Assembly (NCBI GenBank): GCA_003344405.1 | Contig: NOWV01000186.1 | Coordinates: forward strand, 90,943-154,942 | Direction: 5' to 3' | Origin: Trichoplax sp. H2 | Lineage: Eukaryota; Placozoa; Uniplacotomia; Trichoplacea | Length of the DNA: 64,000 nt | In this document: positions 13,101 to 24,781 of the stretch, in pieces | Layout: each line of letters begins with the position of its first letter | Numbering within the stretch: the first letter of the stretch is position 1 | Position numbers and translations under genes: made by a program | The notes under the pieces: generated by a model | What the model was told of the DNA's origin: nothing | The model's input: only the letters and a program-made list of their open reading frames with translations | The model's database searches: none

Positions 13101-16100
13101 TTTGGATCATTCATCAATTGTTGCAAGTATTGCTAATGAAAAAAAAAAATTGATTGATATGGTTCAAGCAATAATTTCAATTATCGCAGTTTTCGGAAAT
13201 CGGTATACTTAATTCTTTATATAAACTAACCTGTAAATTGGAGTAAGTATATGGATAGCAATGAGCAAAGTAATAAGTATCCTCGGAATTATTAAATTGA
13301 ATTTTCCAAGAGAGAGAGTAATAATTTCTATTTTTATATTTTCCTTCACGACTATGTAATATCAAAATATGCAATTGTCAATTAAAATATTGACGAAAAT
13401 GTTTTAAAATATCTTTTCCATCCAGAATATAAGGCTATTCTTAAATATTGTGTCCACCTTATTTCATTTTTATAGTAACGGATATCATAACCGCTACGAA
13501 TCCAACCGACACCATCCCTACTCGCTTCTTCTTCAGAATACAGCAACGGCTGCATACCATGATTATATAAGCTATCAGACTGAAATAATTGCGCAAAAAT
13601 ACCAATAGATTAAAATTATTCTTGTTTTGTAATTGAATGATCACGCAAAATCATCTTAGATAAGTAATATCGAAAGCTTTGCTCAAACTTCTCACCTTGG
13701 TTAAATTAATTATTGTAAAGGTATATTCTACTCCAGGGATCGCATTCTTGATGCGAAAATAATACCATTGCGTGTGTTTATGTGTATATAAATCATTTCT
13801 TAATAATAATTCATATTCATATCGGCCCCTATAATTTAACATTTTGGCATAACATTAAATGGAATTGAAAGAATGCAAGTGTTGATTGAATTGCTTACAC
13901 TCTGACGGCTTTCTCTAAATTGCCGCTCTCAAATCTCGATTCAAATACTAAGGCGTCTTCTTTAACTGGCAGCTGTTGATCAGATGGTTTCATGACACTT
14001 CCTCCCACACTAGAGCGAATAAACTATGAGAAATAGCAAACAAAAACATTAATTTTGACTGTTTCTAGTCTGATGAATAGACTTGCTATGAGATATTAAA
14101 CATATAATATAATGAATATCTGACTAACATGTTTGAGTGTAGCTCCTGTTCGTACATAGTAGACAACATCGGCATCATTATCAAACATTTTTACTGGTTT
14201 ATTGCCTTCCAAACGATGGTCTAGATAATAAAATCAAATGAAATTAATTAGTTAAAACTGTAGACTTTTTTTACATCAAATAGCAGTAAAGAGTGTTAGA
14301 CTGTGTTACTACTGGAAATTTTACTTATGTAATATAGGAAATATTCAATACTGTAAGTATATAATGTATAAAATATATAGCACGCAGCTAAGTATCACAT
14401 TCATTGAAAGCTAACAAAAAATTTTTATACACCGTTAATCAATGATCAAGTAATCAACTATAACGAGAATTTCTGTTAGAGAGCTATCTTTCGATTACAA
14501 GAGATCAAATAGAAATCTAATTGATTTCCAATTCATATCCTACTGTATAGCTAAAGTTAGCTTCAAAAGTATAATTAGATGAGGACTAATTGGATATTGA
14601 ATCGACTCATATCACATATGTAAACTAATTGAACGGTTTAATTTTAGGCAATTTGAATTATACTTTATAAAGTTCATTGGTAAGACGAAAAATCAAAAAT
14701 AGAAATAATTAAACTAGATAAAAGCAAATTAATAGCACCTAGAAAAATTGACTGGATACTTTTCAACTTACAGTTATCTCGCAGCTATTATCTAATTAAG
14801 TTTTATGACTAACCTCGATTATAATTATAAAATTTTTCTGGTATTTTAGTTACAGATTCAATATGTTTAGGTCCAGTTTCTATGACTTGAATCTCGGCAG
14901 GCCTGTGGGTTATTTATATACAAATTAATTAATATTCAAGCGATCATACTTTCTAATTATTTGATGATTGAAAATGGCCACAACTTCATTATTATCTATG
15001 AATATTCTACATAGTAACAGGATTCATTCTATTCATCAGCATTAATAATATATAGTTAACAAGATATAAAAATTAGTCATAAATTTTCACGTTCGCATTT
15101 GTTTCCTATATATTGTTACAAAATGTATAAAGAAATGACGGACAGTGAATCATGAATATTTCATAAGTTTAGAGAAAACAAAATTACTCATATGACCAAC
15201 TTTACTATTATAGAAACATATAACGGAAACTACGTACATCGTTATCGATTTAAAAAACTCAATATAAATTAAAAAAGAGAATAGTTTATTAGTTAATATC
15301 TCTGATATTAGAATAGAAACTATTTTCAGCCAAGATCAACAAAGAGTTGACCTTTACTGTAAATCTACTATCATGGAAATTATGTACATCGTCTTTGAAT
15401 TATAAATCTCAATATATAATAAAGAAGGAGACATTTATTCGATAACCTAAAGCACGGTACTATTAAGCTAGCATAGCACAAATCAATTTACCATCGAGCA
15501 GGAGCGAAAAAACTACTTTCATCTACTCCAGTATAAAGATCTCTAGGTTCTCTCAATTTTCGAATCTAACAAATAGGAAAACGACAATAAAGATCACCAT
15601 TTTATTAGTATCATATTGCGGTTTACTTGCCTACATAACTGATATTATCTTCTCATTTCGTATGTTTAATAGTAAACATGGCAGTATATTGAAACCTAGA
15701 GTAACTTTCTATTTCTAATTATTATCTCATATAACGTAGGAGAAATAATTAACTTACCACTTTACCATCCTGATACGATAGCTCCAATTGTGTCGTTACT
15801 TTCTCATCTTTATTATCTACAAAACGGTGGCGTGAATGATTACATAGTTTGAACTATTAACGATAAGATTATCTCAAGTATGAATTATAGCAACTGACCT
15901 GATGGAGAGAAATCAGATTCGATATCTTCTTCGTCGAATTCAGGATCATCTGAAAGGCTAAGGTTATCAATGATCTCATTACTTAGGCCATCGTTATCCC
16001 ATTTCTCATTTCCGGGAGAAAAAATACTTTGAATAATTCTCTCTGATTTATATAACAGACAAGTAAAAGTTTACCTTCCAGTTTAATGAAGTCTATCACC

Positions 16101-16463
16101 AGAATAAACACAATTTTTTCATTATTATTTACTGCTAAGATGCAGAAAAACACTAAACGGAGTCTAGTAAATACTAAACCCATTAAAAATCGAACTGAAA
16201 GAGATCACCTGTGTTACTATTGACTGCCATAGCGTACAACTAATTAAATTTTCTGCTGTTACCAATATTTATCATAGAAATTTACTATCTACTTATTTAA
16301 ATATATACAGTATAATACCATCTTGTAGACAGAGAATGAGAAAAAAGATGGCAAAATGGCATTGTCTAAATTAATTGATTAATTAATTAAAACAATTCAA
16401 ATCACCTGCTGTATGAAAATCGTAACCTTCTGCACACTTTTTCATAAAATATTTATAAGGAGT
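7170..16463 (-). CDS. AGBL2/3: Cytosolic carboxypeptidase, CCP2/CCP3 (AGBL2/AGBL3)-like, M14 family
   Basis: Predicted exons include 16406-16463, 15899-16042, 15758-15816, 15492-15565, 14814-14902, 14129-14220, 13899-14023, 13696-13828, 13458-13579, 13231-13351, 12998-13132, 12759-12869, 12513-12682, 12238-12327, 11932-12001, 11421-11462, 11257-11316, 10872-10997 and 10299-10429. The N-domain reads [31 protein letters not shown] and [15 protein letters not shown], typical of this subfamily. The zinc site is visible as VHPGE (exon 12759-12869) and CDLHGHS (12238-12327). The NPDGV and GRDLNRSY motifs and the catalytic Glu region [14 protein letters not shown] are also present. CCP2/3 enzymes trim glutamate side chains or C-terminal residues from tubulin. 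A low-complexity Arg/Ser/Asn-rich tail follows in exons down to the stop at 7170-7172. Tail exon limits are approximate (about 10051-10113, 9840-9930, 9440-9545, 8425-8500, 8137-8320, 7864-8000, 7474-7683 and 7170-7393). The first visible exon enters in phase 0, so the initiating ATG lies further upstream and was not found. Confidence 0.9.
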
Positions 16464-19400
16464 CTATAATTTAAGATGGAAATAAGCCATACTTAGTATA
16501 CAATGCGAATTTGTTTTATGTTTGTTAAGGGTATCAAGTACGACTATGGCGAAAAATTATTAGTGTTTTAGCTGTTGATACCAGCAGCTGTTACTGTGAT
16601 AGAAAGAAAAGTATGTTTTAGGTTATTTGATCGAGTTTTAATCAGTAACTAGTTATGGTCATATATTGTAACTCACGTTCTATCATAAAATAAATGTATA
16701 GAATTCATCTTATAGTACGTTTAACCCTTTTTGCTAGATATTGGCGTATATAACGATTAGAAGGTAAAGCTTGTTTAGTTCTATTTGATTAATTCGGTTT
16801 ATAACTAATTATTGTAGTATAAGACTATCTTTGATGAATCTTGTGCCGATGAAAGATAAATATGCCTCTCCTACAACTTTCCCCATTTGTTCAAGTATAA
16901 CAGTTATTCGAAAAAACTACGTGTTAACTTTGTTTAATCGGCCACGGGCGATAGTTGATTGTTGTAGCATTAAGATATTGCCAATTCATCTTCTGTATAC
17001 GACACTGAGGAATAGATCTTATCATAACCTATCAGCTTTAGCCTATTCTCTTCTGGATATTCATGATTGCAGTAGCTAAAAATTAGCAACATTAAACCGA
17101 AAGTACTGCAATTTCTAGGAGATAGGATAGTTTGAAAAATGTATTACTTCTATAAATCACTACATATTAGGAAGGTTCGAATGGAAGCTATTAGTATTCA
17201 AGAAATAGACCAAAAAGAAATTAAGGCGGTCAGCATCCGCATATTAGTAACGCTATACCCAATTACATGTCAAGAAGATTTAAATCAAAACTGCTAATTT
17301 TCAAATAATAGACCAAAGAGAAGTTAAGGTGATCGGTTTCCCCATCTCAGCAATATCTTAGCTAAGATACTATTTCAAGAAGTAGATTAATAGGCACGGT
17401 ATCTTAGATCTATCAGCATTCAATTTTTGCAATATTAAAACTGAAAACTAATGTGATTTCCAAGAAACAGGACAAGAACAATATTAACTTGACTAGATGA
17501 GTATTTTTAGCAATACTAAAATTAACGATACCAGTATGGTTCTCAAAAAGTAAGTCATGACCCACAGCAGTCCCCTTAATATCCTCCTCTAGCAATATAA
17601 GGTAAAATGTCAACCGTATGTACGAATATTTTCAAATAGATCTAAAAATGTGCTTGGTATCTACCTTCAACAATATTGAAATAAAATTCAAATTTTTCAT
17701 AGGCATTAAATTAAAAGAGACGGTGTTGCACTGCTATATACTTTGGTAAATTCGAAAATTTAAAAGACTTTGTCGTCAAAGTAGCTGCCAAAATTTTTTG
17801 TAATAAAGACAGAAAATTAATTAACTTGGATTTAAGGTACTGTACATTTGTCAAATCCCAACCGATTGAATTATCCATATAATGTTACAACCAATACATT
17901 CATAAATGAGATTCCACACCTTTGATTGATAAATTACAGTAAATGATCTAAACATGATATAAAATTAGACAAATCCAATGCTAATAAAGTTTCCTTAATG
18001 GGATTATTCAGAAATGAATAAACTAAAGTATTCATGCTGTTTGCTAAATTTAATCAGCAGTGGATTAAACTGGAAGTAAAGTAGCAGTAAACAATAATGA
18101 CTTTCGTATAGAAATTAATTATTTTATAAACTCATAACGTCAGTTAGACTACATACAGTAAACTACTATTACCAAGGCAATACAAGCTTGGAAAGAGTCA
18201 TTTTGATCTTTTTAAGCATATTTACCGCAAAACCAACTGACTAGTCTTAAAAACTACTTTATTGGCAGCACTAATCTTGATGTTGTTCGACAGTTTGATT
18301 GAATTAAGTCTGCACAATATTGATCAACTCCTATTTAATATCTCATCCTACGTACTATCAAATTACGAACCAAAACAGATTCATCTTGATTCAATTCTTC
18401 ATCCATTGCCTTTCAACGAATAGTAGTTGCCCTTAGCTGTAATGGACGACCGCTATGGGTTAAGTGGCCTGAATATGTTTCGCACAATGCGATAGGTAAT
18501 GAAGGTTTGTCCAAATTGTTAACTACAGGAATGGCAAAGAATCTCAATGACAACCAATCTGCATGATTATCCAAATGGTATTAATCCAACTGAAGTCCAT
18601 TGAATTGTAAGATCTGGGTAGGCAGGAACAGTCTCGATTTCAGAATCAATCCAATTCTGATTCTATACTGATGTAATACGTTTGCAACAACTCTGACAAT
18701 TGACTTTAATTCTTCTTGTTAGCAACTTATATTTTACTATTCAAGTATGCTATCATCTCCATACCTAGATGGACATTGGAAATGGGTAAATAACCTTTCA
18801 GTGCTTATTAAATCTCTGTTATGTTATACTAATAACTTAGACAGCAAGCTCTAGTGTATAATGTCGATCATTGCAACGTACAGTATTTGCTTTCAGGAGA
18901 GTAGGTAACAATGGCAACGAGAATGGCATTACGCATGCACGGTCACAATTCTAAGGCCAAAGAACTCGGTTGTCATGGCAATACGCTTGTTGCTAAATTC
19001 AAAAAATAGTATAATATCCTGCAGAGAAGACAATCATCAACAGTCTAAAGCTAGTTTATTCATGCTCTTTTAATTGTAAGAGTATCGTTATAAAGCATTC
19101 ATCATCTCTGGTCAAAGGATAGATTGTTTTTATGATGTATTGGTCTATTGGTCGCGGCAGACAATAATAGAAGGATCCAATTTTAACAATATTTTATATT
19201 GTAGGGAGATGATAAGGTAGCATTGATACTGAATTGCTATTGTCATCTAATCCTGCTATAAAAATGGCCACAACTAACTGTTATAATAAGAAAGTCTATT
19301 ATGAGAGTACGAAGTCATTGTATGGGGCTTGTAGAGTTTATTTCCTTTCTAGTAAAACCGATATATTATGATTGAATACAATACAATTCTTAATTGCTAT

Positions 19401-19835
19401 AGATACATATCGTCCCAGCATCAATGCAGTTGTATGACTTTGATTTATATTCTGATAATCTTGTGAATGTTAATTAAATTAGTAAATTAATTTCTTGAAT
19501 TCATACTACCTCGGTGTTACCGGTCCTAAAGCTAGTTTACGAGTATATTTATACCATACCAAGGCCAAACTCCAAACTCTCTTATGTCAAGAGGAAATAT
19601 CTAACGCGTTTTATCATGGAAACTTATACCTCATTTTAAAAATGGAAGATTGATTTTATTTTATCAGTGCATATGCCGATTCACCTTCTAATAAAGGTCA
19701 TTATTATTAGCTGAATGCAGGTTGAGTGAACTAAAACTTTCAATCACTCTTGCCTGTTTTACACAAATAAATTAGTAGGCTTATATTCAATAGCTCAAGT
19801 ACATCCATCATTAAGGTTTTAATAGCGTTTATATT
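16464..19835. other. Intergenic stretch; upstream region of the carboxypeptidase
   Basis: This 3.4 kb contains no frame I can tie to a protein family. The missing first exon and promoter of the carboxypeptidase should lie at its left end, just above 16463. Between about 17190 and 17680 there are poorly conserved repeats built on a word like AATAGACCAAA followed by AAGTTAAGG and a later CAATATTAAAA. The rest looks unstructured. Confidence 0.5.
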
Positions 19836-21345
19836 TTATGGAAAACGTTCTAAATGCTCCAACTTCTGGATATTTTCAGTAATTTCGGTAAATACATCGA
19901 TGGTTGCTTGAAATTTCTGTAAGAGGCAATTTCTTGCTTCATCTTTTCTGTTTTATACGGCATAAGAAATATGAATATAAAATTAATAACGATGGAATTG
20001 CCCCTTTGATCCCACTCTAATTTTATTTAATTAACAGGGTCATAAATTTAATTAAAAATAGTAAAGCATGTCTGTTATATTGTCTACCATATTTTGTGCA
20101 AGCCATGTTCTCGCGACAAATCATTTCTGATATAGCGCCTAATTTTTGCAAACGCTGATAATCTTTTTTATGATATTCTCGAAGATATTCAACGCTAATC
20201 CAATCAGATATATTACGTTCTGTAATTTTAAATTTATTTTGCTACAGTATTAGAGTAAGTTAGTAATTCATAGTAACGCTTAATACCAAGAAATTAAAGT
20301 CTGCTATCAGAAACTACGATTATATGTACCTGATCTTCAAGTATAAATTATAGAACTTACCTAGTGTTTGAATAGAATCGATTAACTGCAGATAAATCTC
20401 CAAATTGTAAGTTTACGTTTTTAAGCATGTTATGGACTGAATTAAAGAATCGCCCCGAGGAGGAAAAAATCTAAAAAGAGCGAGTAGAAAATTTATCTGA
20501 TCAGTGGCCCAATCCGATAACACTTCATTAAAAAAGTCCGTTACAACGATTATAGAAATTAAGCGTTCTTTTTGGATTATTAATCAATAATGATATATTA
20601 AGGAATGAAATCGATGCTGAAGTTGAATTTAAAAGGAGAAAATACAATACCAAATTTATTAGATAGGGGGTCTTGATTAGAGTGATTAATTGCCATGATA
20701 TCTTTTTTATTTTAGATTACTTAATCGATAAAAAGGCTGTGTAACAGTAAATGGGATATTTGGTTTTAACAAGAAAGACGCTCTATACCGATAATGACGA
20801 TCAATAAGGTTTTAGTCAGGCGTAGCTTAGATTTAAGTACTCAATTAAGTTATATCAGAATAGAAATAAATATATCGAGAGAATGCCAAATTCAAATGAC
20901 ATTAGTACTGTCTACATTAGCTATGACTATCCCATATCCTAGTAAAACAGCAACGATTGTCTCAATTTTATTAACGCATGGTTGCAAAATGATATTTCGA
21001 ATCTGAAGATGTAGACTTCTGTTCTTTGCTTCTTCCATGCAAGCTTGTAATATGTCTGAGAAACAAGCCAATGTTTACATAAATTACAATATAGGTACTT
21101 TACGATATTGTATCAAGACAAAGTGGCAGACTGACCTAGATCTCTTTCTACTATTGTCTTGCAATGATCTGGAATCCATTGGAAAACTTCCTCGATACCG
21201 ATATGGAGAAATTTCACAATTGCATCTTCTTTACTACTACCATAATTGGCCTCAGTTACTGCTACGTTTCTGTTTATGCTATGAATTGGAATCTCGGATT
21301 CGCAATGATAACTATATAAGATATTACTCGGAATAGCTGTTGAAT
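19836..21345 (-). pseudogene. Orphaned C-terminal exons of PNPLA-2, downstream of an in-frame stop
   Basis: Exons homologous to the C-terminal half of PNPLA-3 follow the PNPLA-2 stop: 21136-21345 (begins STAIPSNIL, ends ERDLG with a good GTCAGT donor), about 20916-21055 (QACMEEAKNRSLHLQIRNII), 20361-20470 (FGDLSAVNRFYSN), about 20025-20236, and a last exon ending at the TAA 19836-19838. The PNPLA-3 counterparts are 31961-32167, 31706-31823, 31458-31568 and the two after them. Two defects are visible. At the position of the PNPLA-3 exon 5 donor GTAAAG this copy reads GATATG, and exon 6 is one base shorter (110 versus 111). A phase-compatible rescue donor further on (GTCATA or GTAGAC) is possible, so the exons may still be spliced into an untranslated tail or used after readthrough. 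I call them decaying with moderate confidence. Confidence 0.6.
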
Positions 21346-21427
21346 CTGTAAATTGTTGAATATATACGTTTCTTAAGGTCTAATTTAAATACTGATATCA
21401 ATAAATCGCACAGTATATTAGCTTACA

Positions 21428-23637
21428 TTAATGCTTTCTAAGGAGTTCTAAGGAATCTTCACAACCTTGGTAGTATAATTCATAAGCTCTTTTTTTATCA
21501 GGAGGAATTAAACATCGATATGTCCGTAGCAAGCATTCAACTGACAGAGAAGCTGTTTGTGGAATTTGTTGATTCCTTTGAGCTAATCCATATAATGCAA
21601 CATCTCCTGGACTTATGATACCCATTCCTGGATCAACAGTAACTGTTATTGTAGCATGAGCACCGAAGGGTATTGGTATATTATTACTAATGGTTCCATC
21701 CATATAATACTAGTAAGTTTTATTGATTAAAATATAAAATTGGCTTGGTTAATATACATATACTAACATGAGCTTTAATCACTTATAGTAACAAGATAAT
21801 TAAGTACATTACCTCTCCTCTGTATTTTGGAAGTTGAAAACCTGACCAAATGGGTATAAAACAGGTACATCTTAAGCACTGAAACGGAAGATTGAAGATA
21901 TTAGAACATCATTTTTCTGCAAGAACTGTACTTAATTGAAAGCAAAGTCCATACCAGAATTACTACTACATCTCTGAAATTGTAATAAGTTATATCCTGT
22001 TAGATTTGCGAGCATCTAGAATGGCAATTAATGGTTTTATAAAGGAGATTGGCAATAATTAAACCCTTGACAGAACTATAACTCTATAGCTACGAATTTC
22101 TGTATTTTTGTTAAGGATTTACAATCATCTAGAAATAAATTATATTATTAAGATTGCACTATTCTATATCTCATCCAAGATTTATAATCGTCTAAATTTG
22201 CAATTTATGGCTGATAAAATGAATACTAGCAATCTTTGACTCATATAACCGAGTTATTACTCATATTTATTGAAATTTCACCGTTATGTATTTTTTTAAG
22301 ATTTGCTATCGTCTGAAATTCTAACTAACGACGATTTAATTAAAAGTCGACCATAATGAATTAATATAGTTACGTATTGCTGCATGCTGACGAAGTTATA
22401 TCGGCTAGAGTAGAATAGCGGATTAGGCTAACTTTATCAGTAAGTATAAGTAAATCCTTAGAGTAACTCTACTAGTAATAAATTAGGCTTACTAGAATCA
22501 AATCGAGCTATAAAGAATGTAAATTTCATATTAGGTACGGATACCTTAGCTAGATTACCTACTGCTATTATTTAAGATATTGTATATTCTATCTGTTTTA
22601 AAATCAATGAAATTTTTTTCTATAAGAAAAATGAAAATAAAAATTATGAAAGGGATCTTGTATACAGTAAAATTTAAGAATAAACTACTTGCTTGTGTGT
22701 ATTTAAAGAGGAAATGAGGTACTAACTTATACCAGCTACATAATATTGGTTTTAACTATATAGCTATCGCAAATTTTATTAGTTGTAATCATAAAACTGT
22801 TTAAAATGAAAGAAATGAGAATAGGTACGATGAAAACGATTTCAGCTACAATTTTAGGGATACTTGACGATTAATTTACGTGATTGAAAAGTCGGAAAAA
22901 TCTTGAATGTGCCCAAAATTATGCCCAATAGAATACGATGAACGCAAATATTGCTCATTTCGTGATTAGCTATGTACGCTAAATTTAGCCAATTGTACAA
23001 CAACTAATGATTGGAACATTATCTTAAAAATTGGTATACCTAGTAGATTTACAGATAAAAGTAAATATCGCTCAGTGTATCCCTTGTCCATATGATGGAC
23101 TCTAATTTGAACTCGATTTATCGCAGTCTAAGACTATAAAGTTAACGAATAGATTTGCTAATCCATTACTATAATGGAAATACTGTAATGACGATGTTAT
23201 GATAGCTGTTATTCGTTTACTATTATTTTACACACCTCAATAAGATCTTCTCTAGAATGAAATCTTGATATTAAGATATTTTTCATTCCTTTCACTTGTG
23301 TTAATGATAGATACAGTTTATCATTAACAATACTATGAGCATTTTCTGGGATAAATGGTTCGAGCATTTCTTGAATCAATTTTGGTATATTCAGTTGTGG
23401 ATGAAATAACCCAAAAGAATTCTTTTTAAGGTATGCGAAGGTCTCGATACAAATTGGAACAAATTCCTTTAACTTGGTAGGGAATAATAACAAGCCAATG
23501 GCCGAAAAGCTACCAGCGGAGGCACTACTGACTGAATTCAAGCTTCTGACTAAATCGGGTGCGTAGTCTACTAATCCCGCAGCAACACCAATTTCGTAAA
23601 TCATTAGAAATTCACCACCAGAAAACGTTAAATTCAT
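21428..23637 (-). CDS. PNPLA-2: truncated patatin-like protein with altered active site (249 aa)
   Basis: Exons 23236-23637, 21813-21878 and 21427-21709 match PNPLA-3 in length base for base (402, 66 and 283 bp) and in splice phase. The start is the Met at 23637, which aligns with both paralogs; an upstream in-frame Met at 23682 is less likely. The reading frame stops at TAA 21428-21430, the last full codon of exon 3, giving 249 residues, about the size of short patatins such as PNPLA4. Key positions deviate: the oxyanion loop reads GGEFLM instead of GGGFLS, the nucleophile elbow is SASAG instead of GASGG (Ser40 kept, Gly38 lost), and the DGG motif is DGT (Asp160 kept). The other family segments (FIPIWSG, ISNNIPIPFG) remain. 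It may be a pseudoenzyme, a short functional patatin or an early pseudogene. Confidence 0.75.
22000..22330. repeat. Degenerate intronic repeat in PNPLA-2 intron 1
   Basis: Four copies of a word resembling AGATTTACAATCATCTAGAA occur near 22001, 22113, 22177 and 22300, with surrounding sequence also loosely similar. The spacing varies, so the array is old or was never regular. Confidence 0.4.
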
Positions 23638-23682
23638 TTTAAATAGAGAAAGACTGCATTGATAAAATAGTCTTGATATCAT

Positions 23683-24781
23683 TCAATGTGCTTTATACTA
23701 TAGTTGCTGAAAGGTATTTTTATCGTCAAGTCGATGGAAGAACAATAACAACTGACTGCTTTAATTAAATGTCATTGATTTTCATCATATTAACCAATAA
23801 CTACCTTAATTTATCTTAGATAAATAATGAATGTGTTTTATGATATTTCGTCATGAGGATTATAATAATAATAGCAAATAATCGACAAGATGAAGCTATC
23901 ATTCCTGCTGTAAATAAAGTCTATAGGTATGTGTACAGTATATCACCATACACCAACCCACATGCATTTAGTAAGCAATCCAGTGGTAAAATGTTGAGCT
24001 TGTTTCTTGGCTAATTTATTATTATATTCTATCCTGTAGGTAAATCTAAATAGTTAAACTTCAGGATAGCAACTGAACCCATATCTAAAGATTACACGTT
24101 ATATAATTTATTAACCTATAGTGCACGTCTTACGATTGTACCATTAAATTGCATAGTGAGACAGCGATGTCTAGTATATAAAGGATTACCACTGCATTAA
24201 AACATTAAAAGCAAGTATAATGTTATACAAAAATTTTAAGAGTTAAAATGAAATTTATAAAAATGGTTTCAGCTCGTACGTACGGTATTACAGAATAATT
24301 TAACTAACTTGTATTAGGTTGCACTTTCCCACGAAATTAGATAAGGTTACCGCAAACAAAGTGTGTTTAAAGCTATAAACGCTGATAATTATTTAGCGCA
24401 ATCCCTGCTTAAGAACAGATACCGCAAAACAAAGATAAACTGTGGTAGTTTATTATGGCAATTATTTAGAGCAATTCCTGTTAGCAGCATTTATGCTTAA
24501 GAATCGTTATCGCAAGACAAAGATAAACCGTGTTAGCTAATAAACTACCATGAATGTCTCTAATAAGGCCTAGAATCATTAGATCTTTGACAAATAGCTA
24601 GCTTACAAATAAGAGCATATCACCAATAATCAAATGATCTCAACAACTTTGAGACTAATAATTATCCGTATATAATTAATCATTGGCTAACCGATGATAA
24701 CTTAACACACAATTGAAGCATCATCAATTGCCCTAAAATTGTCGCAGTTGTATAGTAGAAGAATCTTTCATATAGCGACAG
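23683..24781. repeat. PNPLA-2/ACS-1 intergenic region with a short three-copy repeat
   Basis: This spacer holds no recognised gene. At about 24345-24530 a unit containing CCGCAAAACAAAGATAAAC, followed by AATTATTTAG and GCAAT, is present in three diverged copies (near 24351, 24421 and 24511). The 3' UTR of ACS-1 and the promoter of PNPLA-2 must both lie in this 1.1 kb. Confidence 0.45.

Noticed and set aside
16831-17613. Frames of 82 and 66 codons upstream of the carboxypeptidase
   Set aside because: They have no similarity to AGBL N-termini, lack suitable splice sites in phase with exon 16406-16463, and overlap a degenerate repeat.
20794-21336. Plus-strand frames of 70 and 99 codons
   Set aside because: They are antisense to the PNPLA-2 C-terminal exons, which align residue by residue with PNPLA-3.
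23638-23682. Upstream in-frame Met giving PNPLA-2 a 15-residue extension
   Set aside because: Both paralogs start at the Met directly before the oxyanion loop, and the extension has no counterpart in them.
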